NCBI RefSeq assembly: GCF_051414135.1
Contig: NZ_JBLKOA010000006.1
Span: 124,001-188,000, forward strand
DNA length: 64,000 nt
Source: Halovenus halobia
Lineage (GTDB): Archaea; Halobacteriota; Halobacteria; Halobacteriales; Haloarculaceae
Direction of reading: 5' to 3'
The translations under genes were made by a program, and so were the position numbers. Position 1 is the first letter of the stretch. Each line of letters starts with the position of its first letter. Positions 41,057 to 49,717 of this stretch are shown here, piece by piece. The notes under the pieces were generated by a model that did not search any database, was not told where the DNA came from, and worked only from the letters and a program-made list of their open reading frames with translations.

Positions 41057-41278
41057 GCTCGCAATACCGAGATTCTCGCGGTGCTCGCCCCTCCGCTGCT
41101 CACGGGTCGCTACGCTCCCCGTTCGAGTTTCGGAGGACTCCCTTCGGTCGTCCTCGCTGCTCGCGGCTTTGCCGCTCGCAATACCGAGATTCTCGCGTGG
41201 CTCGAATCTCGCTGCTCACGGCTCCTACCGTCGCCGTTCGCATTGTCGAGGCCTCCCTGCGGTCGGCCTCGCTTACGG
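41057..41278. repeat. tandem hairpin repeat block 1
   Basis: Four modules of about 50-60 bp alternate in this gap (40904-41272 contains no gene). Two share CCGCTCGCAATACCGAGATT. Others contain a hairpin with loop TCCCTTCGGTC or a close variant and arms GAGGAC/GTCCTC (41133-41155) or CGAGGCC/GGCCTCG (41247-41271). The same modules occur at 48394-48597. Arms vary while remaining paired. Confidence 0.7.
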
Positions 41279-43102
41279 CGAGTAGTAATACTCCCCAGCG
41301 TTCTTCTGCTCGCGGTCCAACTGACTGCCGGGCTTGTTAATCCGCGGCCGGGAGGTTCGCTCGTCGCGGCGGAACGTAATATCCAGATTCGAGAGGAAAC
41401 TGTTCATCCCCTCGCGCATTCCCTCTGGCTTGGCGGCCAGCCCGTGCTCTGCCGGTTCGCCCTCGAAGACCAGCAGGCGGTCCGAGAGCAAGTCAATCAT
41501 GTAGATGTCGTGGTCGATGACCATCGCCGTCGCGTCGTTGTTCTCGGCGTATCGACGGATGGCCGAGGTAGCGAGCACGCGCTGTTCGACGTCCAGATGG
41601 GCCGACGGCTCGTCGAGCAAGTAGAGGTCGGCGTCCTCGGAGAGACAGGCTGCAATCGCAACGCGCTGGCGCTCGCCGCCGGAGAGGTCGGTGAGGTTCT
41701 GCTCCATAATCGCCTCCAGTTGCAGGGGCTGGGCAATCTCGGTCTTCCAGAACGAACTCCCGAAGTCGTCGGTAATCGTCGACAGGAACGCGTCGACCCG
41801 CATCGGCTGGTCGATTTCGATGTACTGTGGCTTGTAGGCGATATCGAGTCTTGAATCGACCTCGCCTTCGTCTGGTTCGAGTCGACCCGCGAGCATCTGT
41901 GCGAACGTCGACTTCCCGATTCCGTTCGGACCGACGACGCCCAGCACCTCGCCCTCGTGAATCGTGCCGCCCTCGACCGACAGCGAGAACTCACCCTCGC
42001 CGTAACTCTTCTCCAGGGCGGGATACTCCACAAGCGACCGACCCGTCGTGTTCGAGCGCGGGGCGTGTTCCTCGAATTCGATTTCGGTTTCTCGAATCCG
42101 CATGTTCTCGTTTTCGAGATAGCCCGAGAGATACTCGTTGATGCCGTTTTTGACCGACTTTGGCGGCGTGATAATCCCGAACGCGCCGGCCTGCCCGTAC
42201 GCGACGTGAATCGCGTCCGCGATGAGGTCGAGAATTGCGAGGTCGTGTTCGACCACGAGCATCGACCGGTCTTCCTCCTCGGCGAGTTCTCTGACGAGTC
42301 GCGCAGCGGTCATCCGCTGGCTGATGTCCAGATACGGCGTAATCTCGTCGAGGAAGTAGAAATCAGCGTCGCGGGCGAGCGTGGCCGCCAGCGCGACTCG
42401 CTGGAGTTCACCGCCCGACAGCGTGTCGATATGCTGGTCGATGACCGGCCCGATGCCGAGTCGTTCGACCAGGTCGTCCAGCGCACCGCGCTCGTTGGTC
42501 TGTTCGAGCAACGCACTCGTCGGTCCGTCGAACTGGTCGGGAATCTGGTCGACGTACTGCGGCTTTCGGGCCACAGTCACGTCGCCCTGGCGCATCGCTT
42601 CGAGATACTCCTGCAAAGCGGTGCCGCGGTACTCCTCCAGCACCCGTTCCCAGTCGGGTTCGTCGCCAACCTCGCCGAGATTCGGCGCGAGTTCGTCGGC
42701 GAGGATTCGCACTGCCGTTGTCTTCCCGATTCCGTTCGGGCCGAGAATCCCGGTCACGCGACCTTCTTCGGGTGCGGGCAAGCCATACAGCGCGAAGGCA
42801 TTATCGCCGAAGCGGTGGATCGGTTCGTCTTCGAGTTCCTGTGGCAGGTTCAGAATCTGAATCGCGTCGAACGGACATTTCTCGACACAGATGCCACAGC
42901 TCTCGCCGAGACAGAGTTCCTCGGAGATCCAGATCTGGTCGTCGGTGCCCTGGTACAACTCGTCTTCTTCGTAGCGCTCGCCACGGGTGATGATACACTC
43001 CTCGCCCGTTCGGTTGGGCGGGCAGAAGTTCGCACACTCGTAGTTGCATCTATCCGGTTGACACTTCTCGAGGTCGACGACTGCGATACTATCTTCGGCC
43101 AT
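41273..43102 (-). CDS. rli: ribosome recycling/RNase L inhibitor ATPase (ABCE1/RLI)
   Basis: A 609-residue ABCE1. An N-terminal [4Fe-4S] domain (1-85) has CGICVEKCPFDAI and an upstream cysteine set (C14, C19, C23, C27). Two ABC domains follow with Walker A GPNGIGKT at 121-128 and GPNGIGKS near 390, each with an LSGGE signature, plus the hinge between them. It splits terminated ribosomes together with aRF1 or Pelota. It follows the EMC6-like gene with a 3-nt gap in one operon. Confidence 0.97.
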   Translation of the reverse strand: MAEDSIAVVDLEKCQPDRCNYECANFCPPNRTGEECIITRGERYEEDELYQGTDDQIWISEELCLGESCGICVEKCPFDAIQILNLPQELEDEPIHRFGDNAFALYGLPAPEEGRVTGILGPNGIGKTTAVRILADELAPNLGEVGDEPDWERVLEEYRGTALQEYLEAMRQGDVTVARKPQYVDQIPDQFDGPTSALLEQTNERGALDDLVERLGIGPVIDQHIDTLSGGELQRVALAATLARDADFYFLDEITPYLDISQRMTAARLVRELAEEEDRSMLVVEHDLAILDLIADAIHVAYGQAGAFGIITPPKSVKNGINEYLSGYLENENMRIRETEIEFEEHAPRSNTTGRSLVEYPALEKSYGEGEFSLSVEGGTIHEGEVLGVVGPNGIGKSTFAQMLAGRLEPDEGEVDSRLDIAYKPQYIEIDQPMRVDAFLSTITDDFGSSFWKTEIAQPLQLEAIMEQNLTDLSGGERQRVAIAACLSEDADLYLLDEPSAHLDVEQRVLATSAIRRYAENNDATAMVIDHDIYMIDLLSDRLLVFEGEPAEHGLAAKPEGMREGMNSFLSNLDITFRRDERTSRPRINKPGSQLDREQKNAGEYYYSP

Positions 43103-43105
43103 GGG

Positions 43106-43453
43106 TTACAGTAGTGAGGGGAGCTCCGTCCCGGCGGTCAGCAGAATACCCCACGAGATGAACCAGAGGACGAAGGTCATGAAAAACACGTACGCGTAGT
43201 CTTTGCCACCAAAATCGCTGGTGTCGATTCCGATTGCCTGATAGATGGGGAACTGAATCAGGACTGCGCCGAACAGAAAGAACGCTCCAATCGTGTCGTT
43301 TGGGCCCGCAGCCTGCATCTGTGCCAGCACACCAGCGGCGATACCTGCCAGTGTCGAACCAGTGGTCACGATGACGCTCCGCATGTACGGACTGACACCC
43401 TCGCCTGCTGTCTCGGTCTCAGACTCGGCTGTCTCGCCCGTTTCCGTCGCCAT
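43106..43453 (-). CDS. EMC6-like small membrane protein
   Basis: A 115-residue protein with three predicted helices: about residues 28-46 (VTTGSTLAGIAAGVLAQM), 54-75 (IGAFFLFGAVLIQFPIYQAI) and 86-108. Archaeal proteins of this kind are annotated as EMC6-like, after the insertase-complex subunit. It is 3 nt upstream of rli in the same operon. The ATG at 43453 is used; the GTG two codons earlier is less likely. EMC6 identity is moderately supported. Confidence 0.65.
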   Translation of the reverse strand: MATETGETAESETETAGEGVSPYMRSVIVTTGSTLAGIAAGVLAQMQAAGPNDTIGAFFLFGAVLIQFPIYQAIGIDTSDFGGKDYAYVFFMTFVLWFISWGILLTAGTELPSLL

Positions 43454-43534
43454 ATGCACATATCCGCGCCCCCAAGTAAAAAGCCGTTCGTTCCCCGCCG
43501 ACAGGATTATTCACTCCCCGCTGCACTCTCCGGT

Positions 43535-43981
43535 ATGTCCGACACCGACAATTGGGACGGCGCTTCGCCGTGGCTGTTCTTGCTCGGCCTCCTCATCTTC
43601 ATCGGGTCGGTGCTGCTGTTCGTTGCTGACCTCGTCCGCGGGGTTGATGTCCTCCCCTCGATCGCGGCCAACGGGGTCGGGACGGCACTACTGATTGGCT
43701 GGGCTGCCCACGACACCCTCCGCAATCCTGACTCGGAGGTCGCCACTCCCGGCGGCGCGGCCGGGACCGCCCTGCTGTTGTACGGACTCTATCTGCTCGG
43801 CTCCGGGCTCGTCATCACCGTTACGGGTCTGATCCACGACCACGCGACACTCGGCCTCATCTATCTCGGGTTGGCCATCGTCACGGTGGTACTGGGCTAC
43901 GCCATTTTCCCGAAAGGTGCGGTGCTTTCTGAGGAAACCGACGCTGAGGACGATCCCACGGAGTCGCCGGCAGAGAGCTGA
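43535..43981 (+). CDS. four-helix membrane protein of unknown function
   Basis: A 148-residue protein with about four membrane helices: WLFLLGLLIFIGSVLLFVA, a weaker one near 45-60, GTALLLYGLYLLGSGLVITV and LGLIYLGLAIVTVVLGYAIF. The C-terminal tail is very acidic (SEETDAEDDPTESPAES). No family is recognised. The ATG at 43535 follows the divergent EMC6-like gene; upstream codons overlap the shared promoter. Confidence 0.65.
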   Translation: MSDTDNWDGASPWLFLLGLLIFIGSVLLFVADLVRGVDVLPSIAANGVGTALLIGWAAHDTLRNPDSEVATPGGAAGTALLLYGLYLLGSGLVITVTGLIHDHATLGLIYLGLAIVTVVLGYAIFPKGAVLSEETDAEDDPTESPAES

Positions 43982-44070
43982 CATATTCCCGGCTCAACCC
44001 AGCTCGAACCTGACCCCGAAAGGGCACAGAGCGGCCGAGATGGGGTCACGTTCCTCCCAATCCCTCAATC

Positions 44071-44076
44071 TTTATA
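44071..44076 (+). promoter_or_regulatory. TATA box of the small wHTH gene
   Basis: TTTATA lies 27-32 nt before the ATG at 44103, a clear leaderless promoter. Confidence 0.6.
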
Positions 44077-44102
44077 CAGTCGGCGCACTTTACACTGACC
44101 CG

Positions 44103-44369
44103 ATGACAGAATCCGACGAGGAGGGGATCGCGGATCTACCTCCGAGTGCGAAGCTCGTCTACAAGGTGCTCGAATACAACGGCCCGCTCACCCAGAAAGG
44201 AATCGTGCAGGAGTCGATGCTCTCCGCTCGCACAGTTCGCTACGCGCTCGAACGGCTCGATACCATCGGTGTCATCGAAGAGGATGTCTACTTTGCCGAC
44301 GCTCGACAGAATCTCTACGAGATCACCGACGAACCCGAAGCCGAAACCGAAGCCGCTGTCTCCGACTAA
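44103..44369 (+). CDS. small winged-helix protein (MarR-like)
   Basis: An 88-residue wHTH with no extra domain. The helices read LPPSAKLVYKVLEYNGPLTQ and KGIVQESMLSARTVRYALERLD, with the wing VIEEDVYFADARQNLYEIT. It is probably a DNA-binding regulator. Many such small haloarchaeal proteins exist with unknown targets. It is convergent with the PIN-ATPase gene, stops directly adjacent (TAA next to TAA). Confidence 0.8.
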   Translation: MTESDEEGIADLPPSAKLVYKVLEYNGPLTQKGIVQESMLSARTVRYALERLDTIGVIEEDVYFADARQNLYEITDEPEAETEAAVSD

Positions 44370-46217
44370 TTACGACGGAACGACGGTAATTGTCTTTCCG
44401 TGGTCGATTGCCGACTCGAGTTCTTCGGCGATTGCGCTGCCTCGTGAGACCTGTATCTCGCCACCTCGGGATACTGTTGCCGTGAACAGGTACTCGCCGT
44501 TGGCCTGCACTTCGACTGTCTCGCCGCTATGTCCGTCCATCGGGACGATAACGTGGCGGCTGGTCACTTCCGGCTGGACGGTCATTCCATCGCCACCGGG
44601 ACCAACACTCTCGCCGCCGCTGTCGCCGCCCGAGTCGGGTTTTTCGTCGAAGGTCCGCACGTCGATATCGATTCCGAGTCGCTTCTCGACTTCGGAAATC
44701 CGACCGCCGCCCTTCCCGATGACCGAGGAGATATCTCGCTCCTCGACCCAGACGACCGCGGTGTTCCCACCTCGCAAATCGACCTCGACGTGACCGTGTG
44801 CAATTGCGCGGATTTCCCGTTCGATTTCCTGCTTGGCAATCTGGTCGACGCCGGAGTCGGTGTCCTCGTCTTCGCCGATGGGGACGGTGACGACCTGCCG
44901 GTTGAAGGTGTAGATTTCGTACTCTGGCTCGCCGGTCTCGAAGTCTTTGATCATAATGACCGGCCGAGCAAGGTCTTCTTCCATCAGTCCCTCTGGCACC
45001 TTGACCGTCGTCGACACGTCGTAGACTTTCTCGATTTCACCAGCCTCGATGTAGACGACTGTATCGACGACCTGCGGAATCAAACCGAGTTCGACCCGGC
45101 CGATGAGTCGCTGGAGGGCGTCGATTGCTCGCGTCGCGTGGACAACACCAATCATCCCGACGCCGGCCAGTCGCATATCGGAGAAGACCTCGAAGTCGCT
45201 GGTCTTTCGCACCTCGTCGTAGATGGTGTAATCCGGTCGAACCATCAGCAGTGAATCCGCGGTCTTGGACATCTGGCCGTCCAGCGCCGTGTACTGGGTG
45301 ATGTCGGGGCCGACCTGTAGGTCGCGGGGTTTCTCCATTGTCTTCACCGCGAAGTCGGCATCGCTGAGGAACTCCCCAACTGCCTGTGCGAACGTCGACT
45401 TTCCTGCGCCGGGCGCACCTGAAATCAGGACGCCGCGCTGTCGTTCGAGCAGTCGGTCTTTGAGTTCGTCGGCGTACTCGTAATCCTCGATATCGGTCTT
45501 GACAATCGGTCTGACTGCGGTGATTTCCAGTGCGTCGCTGAATGGTGGTCGGGCCATTGCGATCCGGAACGACCCGTACTGAACGATTGTCATGCCGGGT
45601 TCAGACAGCTCGACGAACCCGTCGGGGTTGGCGTGGGTTGCCTCCTCGATGTCGGCAGCGAAGCTACGCAGGTCTTCTTCAGTCAACACGCGGTCGTCGA
45701 CGGCTTCGTAGACCATCTCGCCGATCGTGCCGCGTTTGGCCATCGGCTCGACACCGACTTTCAGGTGAACGCTCATCGTCGACTCGTCGAAGTACTGTTC
45801 GATGTCGAGTTCGTCGTAGCTGACAGTCTCAGGCTCGAACTCAGTCACGTCGACGCCAGTCGACCGGGCAACCTCTGCCTGCACGGCGTCGCTGGTGACC
45901 AGCGTTGCGCCGCGCTCGGCGGCAATATCGCGGATGAGGGCGTCGATGTCGCCTTCCGCTGCGCCGTGGCGTTCGCCCGCGTCGGGGCGGCGACCAACGT
46001 ATTCGACGACGATTTCGCCGGCCTCGTCGAGGTCAATTAGTCGCTGGAGCTCTTCGAGACCCTCCCACCCTGTCTCGCGACCGTCGTTTGCCTGCGATTC
46101 GAGTTCCCCGACGACCGCCTCTGGGATGGCGACAGTCGCATCGGCGAACTCGCCGGCATCGACGCGCTCGGAGACCCGGCCGTCGATGATAACACTCGTG
46201 TCCGGGACGATTTCCAT
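44370..46217 (-). CDS. PIN-domain/VirB11-like ATPase/KH-domain protein
   Basis: A 615-residue three-part protein. The N-terminal PIN nuclease domain (1-125) has acidic residues D6, E38, D90 and D110. An ATPase domain of the VirB11/PilT type (about 225-440) has Walker A GAPGAGKST (267-275) and the acidic box IYDEVRKTSDFEVF. A KH RNA-binding domain follows (VIGKGGGRISEVEKRLG near 505). A TRAM-like end (545-615) completes it. It matches archaeal PINc/ATPase proteins (COG1855), which are proposed to act in RNA metabolism. The start MEIVPDTSVII at 46217 is chosen. Confidence 0.9.
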   Translation of the reverse strand: MEIVPDTSVIIDGRVSERVDAGEFADATVAIPEAVVGELESQANDGRETGWEGLEELQRLIDLDEAGEIVVEYVGRRPDAGERHGAAEGDIDALIRDIAAERGATLVTSDAVQAEVARSTGVDVTEFEPETVSYDELDIEQYFDESTMSVHLKVGVEPMAKRGTIGEMVYEAVDDRVLTEEDLRSFAADIEEATHANPDGFVELSEPGMTIVQYGSFRIAMARPPFSDALEITAVRPIVKTDIEDYEYADELKDRLLERQRGVLISGAPGAGKSTFAQAVGEFLSDADFAVKTMEKPRDLQVGPDITQYTALDGQMSKTADSLLMVRPDYTIYDEVRKTSDFEVFSDMRLAGVGMIGVVHATRAIDALQRLIGRVELGLIPQVVDTVVYIEAGEIEKVYDVSTTVKVPEGLMEEDLARPVIMIKDFETGEPEYEIYTFNRQVVTVPIGEDEDTDSGVDQIAKQEIEREIRAIAHGHVEVDLRGGNTAVVWVEERDISSVIGKGGGRISEVEKRLGIDIDVRTFDEKPDSGGDSGGESVGPGGDGMTVQPEVTSRHVIVPMDGHSGETVEVQANGEYLFTATVSRGGEIQVSRGSAIAEELESAIDHGKTITVVPS

Positions 46218-46304
46218 ACCCCTGCTAGGACTGTCATTCTTAAAGGTCACCCGGTCGAACCGAGTGGGTTCTGTGTTGGAGTTGACGGCTGGCTCGGGAG
46301 CAAC

Positions 46305-46599
46305 AACCAGAAAGCCCCCGGTCGCTTGACCGTCCGGGCTTCGCTGCGCTCCAGTGGGTGCTTGCTTCAGCCGGGCCGGACCAAGCGACCGGCCCCTTTC
46401 AGTCCCACCCTATTGCATGTGTCACAGGCCACCGCGGGTGGGACTGAAAGGGGCGGGACTCTCGGCGAAGGCGGGCGTAGCAAGCACCTACCGGAGCGTG
46501 GTTCGAAAGAGCTGTCGGCTCTTTCGTCATCACGAGAGAGCTTCGCTCTCTCGAACGACAGCAAGCCCCCCGAGCCGAGAGTCCCGGGGCTTTCTGGTT
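46305..46599 (+). repeat. structured intergenic element E1 (four-way junction repeat)
   Basis: A 295-bp non-coding element. P1 pairs the termini AACCAGAAAGCCCC (46305-46318) and GGGGCTTTCTGGTT (46586-46599). P2 pairs 46319-46328 with 46382-46391. P3 pairs GCCCCTTTCAGTCCCACCC (46392-46410) with 46436-46454, 19 of 19. P4 pairs GGGACTCTCGGC (46455-46466) with 46574-46585 and holds inner hairpins (AAAGAGC/GCTCTTT; GAGAGAGC/GCTCTCTC). P1 to P4 abut with no linker bases. A second copy is at 58914-59261. Orientation is set relative to that copy. The flanks of this element within 46218-46649 hold nothing else I can name. Confidence 0.85.
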
Positions 46600-46649
46600 C
46601 TTCAACTCCGTTATCGCTCAACAGTAAACTAACGCACAAACTCCTGTAC

Positions 46650-47210
46650 TCACTCCACAGACTCCAGATACTCATCTCCGGCACGGGCCGCCTGTCTGGC
46701 GACCCGCAACGGCTCGGGCCGCCCACCCTCGGGGGTGAACGCTCGCACGACCGCAGCGGCGCTTTCGTCGTCGATACCGACACTCCGAACCCACAGCTGC
46801 TCGTCGCCAACACTCACGGCAGTTCGCTCCGGCAGGTTGCGGTAGGTCGACAATCGCTGCTCCGCAGCCGCACCCTCGAACTCGGACTCAATAGCCGACG
46901 CCAGCCCCGAACTCTCCTCGAAGGACACCGACAGCACCGGCCTGTCGGCGGCCTCGTGGATTGTCGAGAGGTCGAGGATGTTGTACCACGCGGGCGCGAT
47001 ACCGGCGAGCAGCACGTAGCGAATGTCCTCGCGGCCGAGGCGGTCAATCAGTTCGATACACGCGGCTGTGGCGTCAGTGCCGCCGACCGTACAGGACTCA
47101 AAAACGAAGCCGTCGATGACCCGACTGGCACGGCAGACAACACCGGCGAGGGTACTCGACTCGCCGCGATACGACTCGGCGATACCGAGCGCGCGAGCGC
47201 CCGGTTTCAC
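46650..47210 (-). CDS. DUF99/UPF0215 family protein (endonuclease dU-like)
   Basis: A 186-residue protein of the DUF99 family, related to endonuclease V. Conserved segments are LGIAESYRGESSTLAGVVCR, GFVFESCTVGGTDAT and VLLAGIAPAWYNILDLSTIH. It is thought to cleave deoxyuridine-containing DNA in some archaea, which I treat as a family hypothesis. Its GTG start overlaps the stop of the DUF5786 gene (GTGA), so the two are coupled. Confidence 0.82.
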   Translation of the reverse strand: MKPGARALGIAESYRGESSTLAGVVCRASRVIDGFVFESCTVGGTDATAACIELIDRLGREDIRYVLLAGIAPAWYNILDLSTIHEAADRPVLSVSFEESSGLASAIESEFEGAAAEQRLSTYRNLPERTAVSVGDEQLWVRSVGIDDESAAAVVRAFTPEGGRPEPLRVARQAARAGDEYLESVE

Positions 47211-47386
47211 GTCTCTTCTTTGATGTCTTCGAGGCGGTCCAGTAGTTCGTCGTTCGAGGCGGTGAACTCGAACTCGACATCGCCGTCGTGGTCACTCTCG
47301 GTCGTAGTGACTCCGTCGTCGTCTTCAAACTCTGTGTCGTAATCCTGATTCTCCTGTTCGGATTCGTCGTAACTCCCGAACCCCAT
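47207..47386 (-). CDS. DUF5786-family small acidic protein
   Basis: A 59-residue acidic protein beginning MGFGSYDESEQENQ and ending ELLDRLEDIKEET, the pattern of DUF5786, a family restricted to haloarchaea as far as I know. The middle is a charged stretch (EFEDDDGVTTTESDHDGDVE) followed by a beta-like VEFEF. No function is known. It is the first gene of a two-gene unit with DUF99, overlapping by 3 nt at GTGA. Confidence 0.8.
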   Translation of the reverse strand: MGFGSYDESEQENQDYDTEFEDDDGVTTTESDHDGDVEFEFTASNDELLDRLEDIKEET

Positions 47387-47498
47387 ACATGCTGAACTTA
47401 CTGTTTGACGGTAAAAAATCGCTCGGAGGGTGTTACTCAACTATCACGAACCGGCTTGGTCGCGGGATTTTAATAGCTTCCAACCAACCGCCCTGACG

Positions 47499-48392
47499 AT
47501 GCTTGACGACCTGCTCGGCCGTACCGAACTCAAAGAACGTATTGCGGAACTCGAAGCCGAAGCCGAGGACCTGCAGGCCCAACTCGACGCCGAGCAGCAG
47601 CGCCGCGCCGACGCCGTCACGGACCGCCAGCAGGCCCAGCGCCGCGCGAACAAACTCGACGACCGCGTCACCGAACTCCAGGACCGCGTCGACCGGCTGG
47701 AAGACGAAACCCACAGCGCCGAGTACCGCAACGAGGCACGCCTTCGCGGTCGGCAATTGACGGAGATTCTCGACCGTCTCGACTCCGTCCAGACCGGCGC
47801 CGAGGGCGCACTGACGGCCTACGTGCCGGACGAACACGACCTTCCGCCGGAGGTCCGTGAGCAGTTTGGCGACCGTGCGCCGCTGGTCGCCCGGGCGGCC
47901 CCGTGTCTCGTTGTCGCCGACGACGCCGACCTCGTCGGTGCCTGTCTCCGCCCGCCGGTTGCCCCCGAGCCATTCGTCGAGTGGGGCGAGGAGTTCCGAA
48001 TCGACCGCGAGTGGTTCCAGCCCCACGGCCAGTACACGCTCGCGCTCGTGCGCTCGGACCTGTTCGCGATGGGGACCTACGACGGCGACGAGCGAACCGG
48101 CTTTCACGGCTTCGACAGCGCGCTCAAGAGCCAACACTCCAAAGGTGGGTTCTCACAGGGTCGCTTCGAGCGACTCCGTGACGAACAGATCGACAGCCAC
48201 CTTGAGCGCTGTCGGGCCGCGCTGGCGGAACGCGAGGCCGACCGACTCTATCTCGTTGGCGAGCGTTCGGTGCTCGGTGAGGTGGACGACCTCGCAACCG
48301 TGACCAAAGCTGTCGACGCGACGGGCGACCCCGAGGAGGCACTCGGTGAGGCTGCCGAGCAGTTCTGGAGCGTGCAGTTGCGGACGCTGTGA
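47499..48392 (+). CDS. Vms1/ANKZF1-family peptidyl-tRNA hydrolase
   Basis: A 297-residue protein. Residues 8-75 form a coiled coil (KERIAELEAEAEDLQAQLDA). An eRF1-like domain follows. The Vms1 signature SKGGFSQGRFERLRDEQ has catalytic-type glutamine Q220. The family releases nascent chains from 60S/50S-tRNA complexes on stalled ribosomes. This makes it functionally akin to RLI, encoded 4.4 kb away. The ATG at 47499 is used. Tandem hairpin repeats start right after its stop. Confidence 0.87.
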   Translation: MLDDLLGRTELKERIAELEAEAEDLQAQLDAEQQRRADAVTDRQQAQRRANKLDDRVTELQDRVDRLEDETHSAEYRNEARLRGRQLTEILDRLDSVQTGAEGALTAYVPDEHDLPPEVREQFGDRAPLVARAAPCLVVADDADLVGACLRPPVAPEPFVEWGEEFRIDREWFQPHGQYTLALVRSDLFAMGTYDGDERTGFHGFDSALKSQHSKGGFSQGRFERLRDEQIDSHLERCRAALAEREADRLYLVGERSVLGEVDDLATVTKAVDATGDPEEALGEAAEQFWSVQLRTL

Positions 48393-48393
48393 G

Positions 48394-48597
48394 CGAGGCC
48401 GACCGTAGGGAGGCCTCGCGGCGCGCTCCGCTTGCCGCTCGCCTATTCGAGGTCTCCTTCCAGTCGACCTCGCTGCTCACGGGTCGCTGCACTCCCCGTT
48501 CGCAATTAAGGAGATCCTCACTGGCGTTCGGGCTCGCGGGTCGCATTCGCTCCCCGCTCACCTATCCGAGGTCTCCCGCTGGTCGACCTCGCACTCC
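48394..48597. repeat. tandem hairpin repeat block 2
   Basis: Modules like those at 41057-41278. Arms CGAGGTC/GACCTCG are at 48448-48472 and 48567-48591, and an inverted module CGAGGCC/GGCCTCG is at 48394-48418. The shared phrase GCTGCTCACGGGTCGCT links them. The gap 48393-48639 contains no gene. Confidence 0.7.
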
Positions 48598-48639
48598 CTT
48601 ACACCCACCTTTACAGGCCCCCCTCTCGCCTTTAGAGAT

Positions 48640-49662
48640 ATGCGGATTGCCCTGCTCGCCCACGGTAACTTTCCCGACGACGCCAAGACAGCCGTCGGTG
48701 TCCTCCGGTACAGCGACCACGACGCCGTTGCAGTGCTGGACCGCGACCGTGCCGGCGACCGCGTCAGCGACCATCTCCCCGACGTGCAGGACGCACCCAT
48801 CGTCTCTAGCTTCGCGGACGTGCCCGACTGCGACGCACTCGTGATCGGGATTGCGCCCATCGGCGGCGGCTTCGAGAAGGGCTGGCGGCCCGACGTGACA
48901 GCGGCACTCCGACGGGGTTGTGACGTAATTGCTGGCCTGCACGACCCACTGGCCGACGACGAGGAGTTTGCTCGCCTCGCGGCCCAGCACGACGCCGAAC
49001 TCCGGGACGTGCGCCAGCCACCCGACGACCTGACCGTTGCGAACGGCACTGCCGGCGAGGTGGACGCCCACGTCGTCCTGACGGTTGGGACGGACTGCTC
49101 CTCTGGGAAGATGACTGGCTCCTTCGAGCTACGCGACGCAGCCCGCGAGCGTGGTATCGACGCCGAAGTCGTCCCGACGGGCCAGACTGGCATCATGATC
49201 GCTGGCTGGGGTATCGCTATCGACCGCGTTATTTCGGACTTCGCCGCCGGCGCGACCGAGCACATCGTCGAGCAGGCTGGCGACCACGACCTGCTGTTTG
49301 TCGAGGGGCAGGGCGCGCTCGCACACCCAGCATACTCTGGCGTGACGACCGCAATTCTCCACGGCGCACAGCCTGACTCGCTGGTGCTCTGTCACGTCGC
49401 CGGGCGCGAGCGCGTCGGCGGCTACGATAGCTTCCGCCTGCCCGACACCGCGGATTACGCTGACCTCTACGAGTCGATGGCGGCCCCGATTTCGGGTGCA
49501 ACTGTCGAGGCGGGTTTACTCAACACGGCCGAGTACGACCGCGAGACGGCCAACGAACATCTCGAAACCTACGCCGACGCACTCGATACGCCCGTGGCCG
49601 ACCCTGTCCGCGACGATGTCGACGCAGTCCTCGACCGCCTGCTGGCCGGTGTTGGTGAGTGA
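48640..49662 (+). CDS. DUF1611-family protein (DgcN-like N-acetyltransferase/P-loop)
   Basis: A 340-residue protein with a P-loop (LTVGTDCSSGKMT, residues 147-159) typical of DUF1611/COG3367. Family members include DgcN, a D-glutamate N-acyltransferase. Other conserved parts are IGIAPIGGGFEKGWRP and VPTGQTGIMIAGWGIAID. Usually a partner epimerase-like gene (dgcA) is adjacent; here the neighbours are Vms1 and a convergent MFS gene, so the pathway role is unclear. Confidence 0.8.
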   Translation: MRIALLAHGNFPDDAKTAVGVLRYSDHDAVAVLDRDRAGDRVSDHLPDVQDAPIVSSFADVPDCDALVIGIAPIGGGFEKGWRPDVTAALRRGCDVIAGLHDPLADDEEFARLAAQHDAELRDVRQPPDDLTVANGTAGEVDAHVVLTVGTDCSSGKMTGSFELRDAARERGIDAEVVPTGQTGIMIAGWGIAIDRVISDFAAGATEHIVEQAGDHDLLFVEGQGALAHPAYSGVTTAILHGAQPDSLVLCHVAGRERVGGYDSFRLPDTADYADLYESMAAPISGATVEAGLLNTAEYDRETANEHLETYADALDTPVADPVRDDVDAVLDRLLAGVGE

Positions 49663-49717
49663 TCAGATGCTCCCGCTCATCGACGCGACTACCGTCTCGC
49701 TGGCCGCGCTGGAGTAG

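Noticed and set aside
46305..46599. E1 as an insertion sequence with target-site duplication
   Set aside because: No transposase is encoded and no matching direct repeat is seen beside the termini, so mobility is left as a hypothesis.
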